A stretch of DNA of 64,000 nt from JAVKEN01 sp040221415 (GTDB lineage Bacteria; Pseudomonadota; Alphaproteobacteria; Rickettsiales; JABSSG01), in the NCBI GenBank assembly GCA_040221415.1, contig JAVKEN010000024.1:62001-126000 (forward strand), in the 5' to 3' direction. A program made the position numbers and the translations under genes. The notes beneath the pieces are model-generated. The model did no database searches and was not told where the DNA came from. It saw only the letters and a list, made by a program, of their open reading frames with translations. Shown piece after piece: positions 33,656-42,580 of this stretch; position 1 is the first letter of the stretch; every line of letters starts with the position of its first letter.

Positions 33656-36268
33656 ATGACGCAAGCTTCTCAGTCCACACCTATGATGCAACAGTATCTT
33701 CAGGTGAAAGATAATCATTCGGATTGTCTTGTGTTGTTCCGCATGGGTGATTTCTATGAATTATTCTTCGAAGATGCAATAAAAGCTGCACCAATTCTTG
33801 AAGTTACACTCACAAAAAGAGGTAAGACAGACTCACAGGATATTCCAATGTGCGGAGTGCCTCATCATAGTGCAGAATTATATATTCGTAAGCTTATTAA
33901 ACAGGGATTAAAGGTCGCGATTTGCGATCAATTAGAAACTCCACAAGAAGCAAAAAAACGTGGTGGTCATAAGGCAGTTGTTCAGCGCGATGTAGTACGA
34001 ATCATTACCCCAGGAACCTTAACAGAAGAGAATTTTCTTGAGGCAAAACAGTCAAATTATCTGCTAGCTATTAATAAGTATAATGACTGTTTTTCAATTG
34101 CTTATGCTGATATCTCAACGTTAGAGTTCAAGTGTTTAACTGCTGATAAAAACCACCTGCAACAACAGATCTCTAGAATTGCACCATCTGAAATCATTAT
34201 TGCAGATTCTTTGGTTATTGATCCTGATTTTAAGCCGATATACGAAGCATATAAAAAGAAAATTGTCACCTTCTCGGATAGTCATTTTAGCTTTAAAAAA
34301 AATCAAACAAAATTGCTTAATAATTTTAATGTAAAGACCCTAGATTCATTCGGCGAATTTACTGAAAGCATGGTAATTAGTTGCGGCGTTGTTCTTGAGT
34401 ATATCTCCATCACACAAAAGAAGGAAAATGTTCTAATTAGCCCACCAAAAATTGAAATCACTAACCAATATATGGTGATCGACGAACCGGCGATTAATAA
34501 CCTGGAGATTTTTAGACCAACAAATACAGCTGGCAGAAGCCTTTTCAGTGTGATTAATAAAACTCAATGCCCTCTTGGGAGTAGGCTTTTATATAAGTTC
34601 CTTTCTCAGCCTACACTTAATATTGATGAACTCAATGAACGTTATGATGCTATTGAGGCAATTATCAACAACTCTGAAATCAATGAGTTTATAACAAAGA
34701 AACTTAAATTATTCCCTGATTTAGAAAGAATAATCACCAGGCTGTCTTACCTTAGAGGCTCACCCGGAGATCTGTATAAGATTCAATTAGCTTTGGAGAC
34801 TGCTAAGGAGATTGGTGAGTTTTTAAATAAAAAGAATATCCCTGCTCTTAATAAAATTATTGCTGACTTGGGTAGGCCAAGTGCAGCGCTTGCTTTGCTG
34901 AATGAAGTTTTAATTGAAAAAGATCTGCATCTTAATCAAGAAGACTTTATATCGCCAGAATATAGCCCAGAGCTTAAGGAATTGTATGAACTGCGTGATC
35001 ATGGCCAAGATTTGATCGATCAACTGCGCGAAAAATATAGAGAACAAACAGGAATTCCAAATCTTAAAATCGAATTCAATAATGTCCTCGGTTATTATAT
35101 CGAAGTCACGAAAACCAATATCAGCAAAGTAACTAGCGAAGATTTCATTCATAGGCAGACTATGGTGAATTGCACAAGGTATTTTACTGATGATCTCAAA
35201 GAGATTGAAGGGAAATTATCCTCTGCTAAGGATCAGATAGCCTTGATCCAAAACGAAATCTTCCAAAACATAATTGGTAAAATCATTGAAGAGATTGACT
35301 CCTTAAATGAGATATCGCAGCAGACTGCTAAAATTGATGTGTTGACTGCTTTTGCTAATCTAGCCATTGCGAATAAGTATTGTAGGCCAACGCTTAAAAA
35401 TAATACTTCTTTTGACGTTGAAGATGGTAGACACCCAGTCGTTGAAGTATCCAACGCTGCAAAGCAAGATCAGCAGTTCATTCCAAATAGCTGCATTCTT
35501 GAAGATAGTCAAAAGCTATGGCTTATCACCGGCCCTAATATGGCTGGTAAAAGTACATTCCTTAGGCAGAACGCTTTGATTGCTATTATGGCGCAGGCTG
35601 GCTGTTTTATCCCCGCTAAGAAAGCGACTATTGGAATTGTCGACCGTGTTTTTTGTCGTGTTGGAGCTGGTGATGATTTAGCTCAAGGAAGATCTACCTT
35701 CCTAGTAGAAATGATTGAAACAGCTGCTATTCTTAATCAAGCAACAGAGAAATCTTTGGTTATTCTTGATGAAGTTGGCCGTGGAACTTCGACTTATGAC
35801 GGACTTTCAATAGCTTGGAGTTGCCTAGAACATATTCATAATAAAATTAACTGCCGGACTTTATTTGCAACTCACTATCACGAATTAGTAGATTTAACTG
35901 CAAAATTAAACTCAATGAAATGCTATACTGCCAAGGTAAAAGAGTGGGAAAATCAAGTTATATTCCTGCACAAAATCGTTAAAGGCGTAGCTGACAAATC
36001 TTATGGAATTAATGTTGCTGAACTTGCTGGAATTCCAAAAACAGTTACTGAACGTGCCAAAACTATTCTAAAAGAATTACATCAAGAAACAAAGCCTAAA
36101 ACATCTAAAAAGCCACCCGTTGACGACTTGTTTGCTTATCAATATAGACAGGAAAGCACTACTAATAATGCTGCACTTGAAAAATTAAGGGCAATTTCGC
36201 CTGATGACCTCAGTCCAAAAGAAGCTCTTGAACTTGTTTATGCTTTAAAAAGCCTACTTAAAGACTAG
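33656..36268 (+). CDS. mutS: DNA mismatch repair protein MutS
   Basis: An 870-residue mismatch-recognition ATPase. The Phe-x-Glu mismatch wedge is in MGDFYELFFEDA near residue 30. Domain II-III and the lever/clamp follow, with GVVLEYISITQ and FRPTNTAGRSLFSVINKTQC. The ATPase has Walker A GPNMAGKSTFLRQN, Walker B LVILDEVGRGTSTYDGLS and the switch FATHYHELVDL. The C-terminus ends with the short dimerising tail. The frame is whole and of usual length. It follows the AmpG-like gene by 5 bp. mutL is not in the window. Confidence 0.97.
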   Translation: MTQASQSTPMMQQYLQVKDNHSDCLVLFRMGDFYELFFEDAIKAAPILEVTLTKRGKTDSQDIPMCGVPHHSAELYIRKLIKQGLKVAICDQLETPQEAKKRGGHKAVVQRDVVRIITPGTLTEENFLEAKQSNYLLAINKYNDCFSIAYADISTLEFKCLTADKNHLQQQISRIAPSEIIIADSLVIDPDFKPIYEAYKKKIVTFSDSHFSFKKNQTKLLNNFNVKTLDSFGEFTESMVISCGVVLEYISITQKKENVLISPPKIEITNQYMVIDEPAINNLEIFRPTNTAGRSLFSVINKTQCPLGSRLLYKFLSQPTLNIDELNERYDAIEAIINNSEINEFITKKLKLFPDLERIITRLSYLRGSPGDLYKIQLALETAKEIGEFLNKKNIPALNKIIADLGRPSAALALLNEVLIEKDLHLNQEDFISPEYSPELKELYELRDHGQDLIDQLREKYREQTGIPNLKIEFNNVLGYYIEVTKTNISKVTSEDFIHRQTMVNCTRYFTDDLKEIEGKLSSAKDQIALIQNEIFQNIIGKIIEEIDSLNEISQQTAKIDVLTAFANLAIANKYCRPTLKNNTSFDVEDGRHPVVEVSNAAKQDQQFIPNSCILEDSQKLWLITGPNMAGKSTFLRQNALIAIMAQAGCFIPAKKATIGIVDRVFCRVGAGDDLAQGRSTFLVEMIETAAILNQATEKSLVILDEVGRGTSTYDGLSIAWSCLEHIHNKINCRTLFATHYHELVDLTAKLNSMKCYTAKVKEWENQVIFLHKIVKGVADKSYGINVAELAGIPKTVTERAKTILKELHQETKPKTSKKPPVDDLFAYQYRQESTTNNAALEKLRAISPDDLSPKEALELVYALKSLLKD

Positions 36269-36310
36269 CAAATCCTTGCCATATAGACTCTTATAAATCA
36301 AAATATAAGA

Positions 36311-36841
36311 ATGGCAAATATTACAAAGATTATTTTTACCTTATTTTTCTCAGCATTAAGCCTTTATTCTTGGGCCTCTGTAGAAAAAGCGAATTCATGC
36401 CTTAAATTAATTCACATGGCACATTTAGATGAAAATCTAAACCCATCCATCAAGACCATAAAGAAAGCTCTCGGGGACCCAAGTGACATTCATCCTATTA
36501 GAGAAATGCAATATAGGTGGAATCATTTTTATGTTTTAACAAGAAACGGCAAAGTAGTTCAGACACATGGAATTATTCCAAAAAGACTAGAGGAACAATA
36601 TGCTCATCATAAATCAATGAATATCAGAGAGATATTATCTACTCTAGGACACCCAGACAGGATTAAACATTTGTCTCGGAAAGAATATATGTGGAAATGC
36701 GATAATCATAACTCATATATAAAAATTGTTGCTGACGAGGACGGCCATACAGAAAGCTATTATGGAGCTTATTGTAGACATCCTAACTCTAAATTATGCA
36801 CCAATTTTCGTAGTAAAGGACTAATTATTATTGAGGATTAA
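36311..36841 (+). CDS. Secreted unknown protein with two BamE-like repeats (paralogue 1)
   Basis: A 176-residue exported protein with a signal peptide (about residues 1-22, IIFTLFFSALSLYSWA). The mature part seems to contain two copies of a strand-helix unit: SIKTIKKALGDPSDIHPIRE with YRWNHFYVL, then NIREILSTLGHPDRIKHLSR with YMWKCDNHNSYIKIV. The pattern ALGxPxxI...YxW resembles SmpA/BamE and BLIP-type folds. Four Cys in the mature part may pair. The next gene encodes a diverged copy, starting with GTG at the base after this stop codon. Probably periplasmic or surface; function unknown. Confidence 0.65.
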   Translation: MANITKIIFTLFFSALSLYSWASVEKANSCLKLIHMAHLDENLNPSIKTIKKALGDPSDIHPIREMQYRWNHFYVLTRNGKVVQTHGIIPKRLEEQYAHHKSMNIREILSTLGHPDRIKHLSRKEYMWKCDNHNSYIKIVADEDGHTESYYGAYCRHPNSKLCTNFRSKGLIIIED

Positions 36842-37378
36842 GTGAAATCACTCTTTTTATTGATATTATCTATAAGCCTTAACTGCAAAGCTTTCACTGT
36901 CAACTCAGAAAACGATAAATTTAAATGCTCCCATTTTATCAGAGGGCTAGCTATTAATCATAACACCGTTTCTACAAGAGAGATTATTAAAGCCATCGGG
37001 GATGGAAAAGAAAGCTTAACAGAAGCTCATACATATTCTTGGGATTATGCTGACAATGATCGAGATGTAGTTTTTGTGAATAACAAATATGTATATCACA
37101 CTGGAGATGAAATAAAATTAGATGGTTACAATATTGACTACCATGATTTAACCCCTGAAATTGCAATAAAAATTTTAGGCAGACCAACAATTGTTTTGAA
37201 ATCATCCTTAACTACAAAACAGTGGCAATGTAATTACTCTGAATCTAATCTAGAGGTAATATTTGATGGATTGAGAAGACCAGCTAGATATCAGGGTAAG
37301 TTTTGTCTAGTCCATAAATATGGCTCATGCATGCAGTTTGCATTCACCTCGCATAACTTAAAAAACCTTACTTCTTAG
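36842..37378 (+). CDS. Secreted unknown protein with two BamE-like repeats (paralogue 2)
   Basis: A 178-residue exported protein with a short signal peptide (MKSLFLLILSISLNCKAFT). It aligns with the preceding protein along its length: STREIIKAIGDGKESLTEAH with YSWDYADNDR, then TPEIAIKILGRPTIVLKSSL with KQWQCNYSESNLEVIFDG and the closing YQGKFC. The position of the Cys residues after W(K/Q)C and in GxFC/GAYC is kept, implying a shared disulphide. Translation begins at a GTG abutting the upstream stop. The 3' end overlaps the MFS gene on the opposite strand by 11 bp. Confidence 0.65.
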   Translation: MKSLFLLILSISLNCKAFTVNSENDKFKCSHFIRGLAINHNTVSTREIIKAIGDGKESLTEAHTYSWDYADNDRDVVFVNNKYVYHTGDEIKLDGYNIDYHDLTPEIAIKILGRPTIVLKSSLTTKQWQCNYSESNLEVIFDGLRRPARYQGKFCLVHKYGSCMQFAFTSHNLKNLTS

Positions 37379-38570
37379 ATTTACTCAGCAAAATAATCAA
37401 CCCTTGCGAAGCTAAATTCACAAACAAAATTAAGTAACAAAATTCCTGAATATTAAAGTCAAATACTTCGCTGATAAATTTTGAAGTAAAAGTTGTCGAC
37501 AAGCCAATAACCATGAAAAAGAACGAGACCACATAGCTTTTTGGCAACCTTGAAGACTCAACCGAAAGACGATTAGCAACAGGTAAAACAAATGCGTTCC
37601 CTACTGAAATTAAAATTAGCATTACCGTAATCACTTTGAGATTATCAATAAATATATAACTAAGAATCACCGCACTTACACTACTTATGATACAAATCTT
37701 ATGACCCGTTTTAAGTAACTTAAATGGATCATATTTAGTCGAGATCTTATTCACCACCAAGCAAGCTGCTGCATATGTGCCAAACACTTCAAGCTGAATA
37801 AAACCAAAGTCAGCTTCACTCATGTGGAATGTTTCAATAACCAAAAATGGTCCAGCAACAATCCAAGCAATCGGTGCAAAAATATTGAATGAAAAAATAA
37901 GCGAATAACCTACAACCTGCTTGTTCAACACTAGCTGCTTATAATTTCCAAAAATATCCTTAAAGTTTAAAGGCTTATCCCTACTCAGCTCCTGGCTCTC
38001 TGGCATCACTTTATACAAAACCAACACTGGTATCACAGCGCAAATAATCAAAACATAAAAAATAATTTGCCACTGCGCTTTCATAAGTATGATGCTGCCC
38101 AACAATGGACCAATCGCAGGGCCAATAATTATTATACTTCCCATCCAAGCAAGAACTTGTATTGCTTTCTGAGTCGAAAAATATTCATGAAGAATTGCAT
38201 AGGCAGTAATTAGACAGGTAGGCACCATAAAACCTTGCATAAACCTGCCAAGATTAAATAAGTATATATTTTCAGCAACGGCTGAAATTAGGCATCCTAA
38301 GACAAATATTCCCGCTCCAGCAAATAAAATTGGCCTTCTACCATATTTATCTGATACCGGACCAACAAATAATTGAAACAGACAGGTCCCCAAAAACCAC
38401 ATGGTAAGAGTGTCTTGCGCTTGCTCAACTGATACACCGAGAAACCTTCTGATTTCTGGCAAAGCAGGCAAATACATATCATTAGAAAGATATGCCGACG
38501 TCTCATAAAGCGCGACGAATATTGGGAATAAAACATACAACCCAAAATCAGTCTTATTTTTTTTAATCAT
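37368..38570 (-). CDS. Bcr/CflA-like MFS drug or metabolite transporter
   Basis: A 400-residue, twelve-helix major facilitator. The first helix and loop (YETSAYLSNDMYLPALPEIR) and the loop 2-3 motif GPVSDKYGRRPILFAGAGIF place it in the DHA1 group near Bcr/CflA; VLAWMGSIIIIGPAIGPLLG is the antiporter motif C region in helix 5. Members export drugs such as bicyclomycin or metabolites. The true cargo is unknown. It is divergent from the small membrane-protein gene at 38641. Confidence 0.85.
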   Translation of the reverse strand: MIKKNKTDFGLYVLFPIFVALYETSAYLSNDMYLPALPEIRRFLGVSVEQAQDTLTMWFLGTCLFQLFVGPVSDKYGRRPILFAGAGIFVLGCLISAVAENIYLFNLGRFMQGFMVPTCLITAYAILHEYFSTQKAIQVLAWMGSIIIIGPAIGPLLGSIILMKAQWQIIFYVLIICAVIPVLVLYKVMPESQELSRDKPLNFKDIFGNYKQLVLNKQVVGYSLIFSFNIFAPIAWIVAGPFLVIETFHMSEADFGFIQLEVFGTYAAACLVVNKISTKYDPFKLLKTGHKICIISSVSAVILSYIFIDNLKVITVMLILISVGNAFVLPVANRLSVESSRLPKSYVVSFFFMVIGLSTTFTSKFISEVFDFNIQEFCYLILFVNLASQGLIILLSKSKK

Positions 38571-38640
38571 GCTTGAAGCTCAGTTTACCTTTTGTTAACT
38601 AATTAGGTGTAACATTAAGTTACAGTATAAGGAATTAAAC

Positions 38641-39150
38641 ATGGATAGAAATACATTTCTACAAAAAACTGGCACAATGTTATCGGCTGTTTCTAGCATG
38701 GCAGCTAGGCTTACTATGCAAACTTTAGTCGTAGTTCCTGGATTTCATTCTTTCTTTTTTGGAGCAATTGGTGGCGCATTATTTGGTTGGTTTGGAGCTA
38801 AACATGCAGAAAGAAAATTCTGGGATTGCGCCTATTTTGCATTCATAGGGGTTTTATATAGTCTTTCAGCTGCTATCACTGGGACATTATTCCCCTTTAA
38901 GTTTGCTACATCTATATTGATGGGGTTCGCTTGGGTTATCCTTGAATTACAAGCGAAATACAGCCAGAAAATAGTGACAGTAACTGAAGACAGCATCCAA
39001 TTTTCATTCAGCAGAATTTGCTATACTCTAGTTGGAGCAATACCTTTTGCAGGTTTTGCAGTATTTGACCTTATTGTAAAAATACAATCTATACTCCCTG
39101 CCTATAAAACAGTTGAGGTCGAATCAGCTAATAATAACCAAAATAGTTGA
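38641..39150 (+). CDS. Unknown small membrane protein
   Basis: A 169-residue protein with four likely membrane segments: FHSFFFGAIGGALFGWFGA, CAYFAFIGVLYSLSAAI, FATSILMGFAWVILEL and ICYTLVGAIPFAGFAVF. A short polar N-terminus and a C-terminal tail (VESANNNQNS) flank them. I do not recognise the family. It stands as its own unit between the MFS gene and the YgjP-like peptidase. Confidence 0.6.
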   Translation: MDRNTFLQKTGTMLSAVSSMAARLTMQTLVVVPGFHSFFFGAIGGALFGWFGAKHAERKFWDCAYFAFIGVLYSLSAAITGTLFPFKFATSILMGFAWVILELQAKYSQKIVTVTEDSIQFSFSRICYTLVGAIPFAGFAVFDLIVKIQSILPAYKTVEVESANNNQNS

Positions 39151-39199
39151 TTTGAAAGCACTAGCTTTGCTAATTTAAATACAAAAACATATTTATTTT

Positions 39200-39895
39200 A
39201 TGAGCGCTTTGTATGACTTCAAAGTCAATGAGGAGTTGACAATTCCTGTGCGGATTGTCAAAAACTTTAAATATAAACGCATTTCTATTAAGAAAAGTCT
39301 TAGGGAGACCGGGTTTAAGGTCACAGCACCTTTTTTTGTTCTGGATCGCACTATCCATAATTTTATTAAACAAAATCACAGCTGGCTTATTCGCCATCAT
39401 AAATATACGGCCGAACATCAAGAATATAAGAGTGGTGCCAAAATAAAGATTTTTGGTGACGAACATAAGATTCAACTTGCTGATAGTTTGCGAGGCACGA
39501 CTCATATTGATCAAGAAAATTTGATTGTTTACGGAACTGAAGCAGCTATAAAATCAAAAATACATAATTTTTGTAAGAAGCTTCTGCTTAGCCAAGTAAA
39601 AGAAATCCTAGATTTTCATAGCAAATCTTTAGAGGTCAAATATTCTGGAGTAACTATCAGAGATACTAATTCACGCTGGGGAAGCTGTAGCTCGTCTGGC
39701 CGCGTCATGCTTAGTCTAAAGCTGATTCAATGCCCTTTTGATATTGTGGAATATGTTTTGGTGCATGAGCTATGCCATTTGATAGAAATGAATCATAGTA
39801 AAAGCTTCTGGAAATTAGTTGCTACGCAGTATCCTGAATATAAAACCGCAGAAAGATGGTTAAAAAGCAAAGGCAAAGAAATCAGGATTTTGTAG
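39200..39895 (+). CDS. YgjP/DUF45-family metallopeptidase-like protein
   Basis: A 231-residue protein of the DUF45 (M48-related, WLM-like) family. The zinc-binding motif is HELCHLIEMNHSKSFWKLV, HExxH with a third His seven residues further on, near residue 193. The preceding block VTIRDTNSRWGSCSSSGRVM followed by LSLKLIQCP is the family signature. Homologues have been linked to SprT-like DNA-protein cross-link repair, but the function of most bacterial members is untested. The stop lies 1 bp from the end of the next gene on the opposite strand. Confidence 0.87.
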   Translation: MSALYDFKVNEELTIPVRIVKNFKYKRISIKKSLRETGFKVTAPFFVLDRTIHNFIKQNHSWLIRHHKYTAEHQEYKSGAKIKIFGDEHKIQLADSLRGTTHIDQENLIVYGTEAAIKSKIHNFCKKLLLSQVKEILDFHSKSLEVKYSGVTIRDTNSRWGSCSSSGRVMLSLKLIQCPFDIVEYVLVHELCHLIEMNHSKSFWKLVATQYPEYKTAERWLKSKGKEIRIL

Positions 39896-39896
39896 A

Positions 39897-40226
39897 TTAA
39901 TCTCTAGAGTTCTCGGCAATAACTCGATTCATCGCAACTTGATCTCGGATATCAGCAGAAAATTGCTCAATTATTTTTTTTGCTTCTGAGTCTTCTATAG
40001 CTTGCTTTCTTAGAAATTTAAGCATTTCGATTGTTTCTTCAATCAAATCTTTTTGTTTAGATGAAGCATCTTTGAACGCATCTCGAAGATTTTGATGACC
40101 CTGATCATTCTGCCCTTTATCATCTTTAGGTAAAAGCAGGTTTTCATAATAAACCAAACCTTTAGTTGGTGATGCAAAGAAAGTTACTTTTAATTTTTCT
40201 AAATATGCTAAAACTTTTCCATCCAT
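39897..40226 (-). CDS. Unknown small helical protein, second in a two-gene unit
   Basis: A 109-residue soluble protein with a mixed N-terminal half and a helical, charged C-terminal half (KDLIEETIEMLKFLRKQAIE). No domain is recognised. It begins 12 bp after the stop of the 426-residue unknown gene, with AAAGGAG just upstream of the ATG, so the two are very probably co-transcribed and may act together. Confidence 0.55.
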   Translation of the reverse strand: MDGKVLAYLEKLKVTFFASPTKGLVYYENLLLPKDDKGQNDQGHQNLRDAFKDASSKQKDLIEETIEMLKFLRKQAIEDSEAKKIIEQFSADIRDQVAMNRVIAENSRD

Positions 40227-40238
40227 AAATAACTCCTT

Positions 40239-41519
40239 TTACCTACTACGTCCTCTTGATTTTTTCTTTCCGCCTTTCTTACGCTTATTACGTTTTTTAC
40301 TGTTAGATCTTTTTTGTTCCTTTCTTCTAAAACTTTCTTTTTCTTCTTCTGCTTTTTCTGCAGGAGAAAATAAACCTGACACGCCTGCAACAGCAGCTGT
40401 TGCTGCAGAATATACACCACTTAGCAAACCTTTTGTTGCGCTAGAAGAAGCAGCTGCTACTGCTTGTCCAACATATCTACGACTTCCTCTAACCGCCGCC
40501 CTGGCGCTATCACTAAGCTCTAACAATGATGCATCTGCACCTGAGCCTGCTCTCATAATCGCCCAACGCAAAATTATTTCGTCTGATTTCTTCCCAGCTT
40601 TAACATTACGCACATAAATGTCAGAAAAAGTTTTCTCCATAAAAGTTTTGTCAAAAGTAGAAACTTTTCTTTTTTCTGTAGCGTATATCTTTGAAAACAT
40701 CTCTTTCTCTTTTTCCAGAGCCTTGCCTATATGTTCCTGAAAGTCTGACACTGTCATCCCTTCAAGAGTCATATCTTTTACTCCGACATCTCTCATAAAC
40801 TCCTCTAAACCTTCAAGACTTCCACCTATTCCAGACCAAAAAACATCCATAGGTATTTTTAAAGAAGTTTTGCCTATATCTTGAAATGTTTTATTTATAA
40901 CAATTAAAGAAGCTAAATATTCAGAATATTTACTTGTCCCTGTTAGCCCGACATACTTTAACGCAGCACCAATACCACCACCCAAAGTTTCACCAGCTAG
41001 CGAAGCTTGCTTCAAGAAAGCACTGACTCCTCCAGCTGCTGTAGCACTTACTAAATTTAAATCAGCTGCAGAATGTTTATCAAAAAAACCTAACTTTTTA
41101 AAGATGGCTCTTATAGCAGTTTCTGGTGCATCTGGTGCGTCAATATATTTACCCGCAATTAATTCACTCAGAGTTTTAGTTCCTATTGACTTCTCAAGAT
41201 CATCGTACCATGCTTTGCGTGAAGAATAAGCTGCTCGAAAATCTTTTTCCAACTCGGATGAATATTCTTGCATGGACTCTTCAAGCGAGCTTTCAGTAAG
41301 CGCTTCAGCAGTTAACAGGCATGATGGATCTAAAACACTAGCATCCAGCTCTTCGTCTGACATAGAAAGAAGCATGCCCGCATACACACCATTTAAAAAA
41401 ATATTTGGTGTCCCTGTTACAGTAGCGTAAAAACCTTGCAACAAACTCGTAGCGGCATAAAGGCTAAAAAGATTTGCAGGCTGAGAAAAATCCAGCGATT
41501 CTTTATATTCTCCTTCCAT
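40239..41519 (-). CDS. Unknown alanine/serine-rich protein with a highly basic tail
   Basis: A 426-residue protein I do not recognise. Residues ~10-55 are moderately hydrophobic (NLFSLYAATSLLQGFYATVT). A glycine/alanine-rich central part (VSATAAGGVSAFLKQASLAG) and a small-residue segment near the end (GLLSGVYSAATAAVAGVSGL) could insert in or cross a membrane. The last 35 residues are almost wholly Lys, Arg, Ser and Glu, ending in GGKKKSRGRSR. The basic tail resembles that of the unknown protein at 8078-8986 in character only. It is divergent from lpxC. Confidence 0.55.
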   Translation of the reverse strand: MEGEYKESLDFSQPANLFSLYAATSLLQGFYATVTGTPNIFLNGVYAGMLLSMSDEELDASVLDPSCLLTAEALTESSLEESMQEYSSELEKDFRAAYSSRKAWYDDLEKSIGTKTLSELIAGKYIDAPDAPETAIRAIFKKLGFFDKHSAADLNLVSATAAGGVSAFLKQASLAGETLGGGIGAALKYVGLTGTSKYSEYLASLIVINKTFQDIGKTSLKIPMDVFWSGIGGSLEGLEEFMRDVGVKDMTLEGMTVSDFQEHIGKALEKEKEMFSKIYATEKRKVSTFDKTFMEKTFSDIYVRNVKAGKKSDEIILRWAIMRAGSGADASLLELSDSARAAVRGSRRYVGQAVAAASSSATKGLLSGVYSAATAAVAGVSGLFSPAEKAEEEKESFRRKEQKRSNSKKRNKRKKGGKKKSRGRSR

Positions 41520-41664
41520 TATTGACTGCTAAATTATTTACTCAAATCCTAACAAAAAAATCTTAATAGAAAGTTAAATTTTTGAATGTAACAAACCGTA
41601 ACATTATGTTTATTGCATTTTTTCTGCTCTAAACGCATTATAATAGATATATTGAAGGCATTAT

Positions 41665-42522
41665 ATGGAACAAAGAACAATTAAACATACGGTAAGCTGT
41701 TTTGGAATTGGAGTGCATTCTGGCAAACCAGCATCTTTGACACTACACCCAGCAGAAGCAAATACTGGAATTCAGTTCGTTAGAACAGATATTAAAACAA
41801 ATAATACAGTTAAAGCTAGGTATGATTTTGTTTCTACTACCACTCTTGGCACAACTATCAAAAATAAAAGTGGCGTTGAAATTGCAACAATCGAACATTT
41901 AATGGCTGCATTATGGGGTTGTAAAATCGACAACATAATCATTGAAACTGATGGCCCTGAAATTCCAATCATGGATGGAAGCTCTGAGCCTTTTATTTTC
42001 ATGATTGAGTGTGCTGGGGTTCAGAATCTAAATAGCCTTAGAAAATATATTGAAATTACTGATGAGATAGTTATTGAGGACAAAGGTTCAAAAACAAGAA
42101 TCACTCCTTCACAAGACTTCTCTATCGACATGCAAATAGAGTTTAATGATCAATTAATCAGAACTCAGAATTTTAAGTTTTCTGATAAAGATAGGTCGTT
42201 TAAACATGAGCTTTCAAGAGCAAGGACGTTTGGTTTCAAACACGAAGCTGAAATGTTGCAAAAAATGGGCTTGGCACAAGGTGCTTCTTTAGATAACGCA
42301 ATTGTTCTGCACGAGAATAAAGTCGTAAACCAAGAAGGTCTTAGGTATAAGGATGAATTTGTCCGTCACAAGATGCTTGATCTGATTGGTGATCTTTATC
42401 TTGCTGGCATGCCTTTCAAAGGTCACTTTGATTCATTTAAGCCTGGACATACAATTAATAACAAAGTTCTTCACACTTTATTTGATACTCCAAAGTCTTG
42501 GAGAATCGTTGAAGATTACTAA
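41665..42522 (+). CDS. lpxC: UDP-3-O-acyl-N-acetylglucosamine deacetylase
   Basis: A 285-residue zinc enzyme that makes the committed step of lipid A synthesis. The start TVSCFGIGVHSGKPASLTLH is typical. Zinc ligands are His in TIEHLMAALWG and His/Asp in RHKMLDLIGDLYLAG. The catalytic Glu lies just before, in the EH pair of IATIEHL, and the C-terminal His is in PFKGHFDSFKPGHTINN. A TATAAT box occurs at 41639-41644 in the divergent intergenic region, though no good -35 accompanies it. Its presence implies that this organism makes LPS. Confidence 0.95.
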   Translation: MEQRTIKHTVSCFGIGVHSGKPASLTLHPAEANTGIQFVRTDIKTNNTVKARYDFVSTTTLGTTIKNKSGVEIATIEHLMAALWGCKIDNIIIETDGPEIPIMDGSSEPFIFMIECAGVQNLNSLRKYIEITDEIVIEDKGSKTRITPSQDFSIDMQIEFNDQLIRTQNFKFSDKDRSFKHELSRARTFGFKHEAEMLQKMGLAQGASLDNAIVLHENKVVNQEGLRYKDEFVRHKMLDLIGDLYLAGMPFKGHFDSFKPGHTINNKVLHTLFDTPKSWRIVEDY

Positions 42523-42580
42523 AATCATTGCATTACCCCTAGCTTCTATATATTTTCCTATATTGAAATAGGAGTTTAAT

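Noticed and set aside
41613..41644. A TTGCAT/TATAAT promoter for lpxC
   Set aside because: The spacer is 20 bp, too long for a standard promoter; only the TATAAT is convincing.
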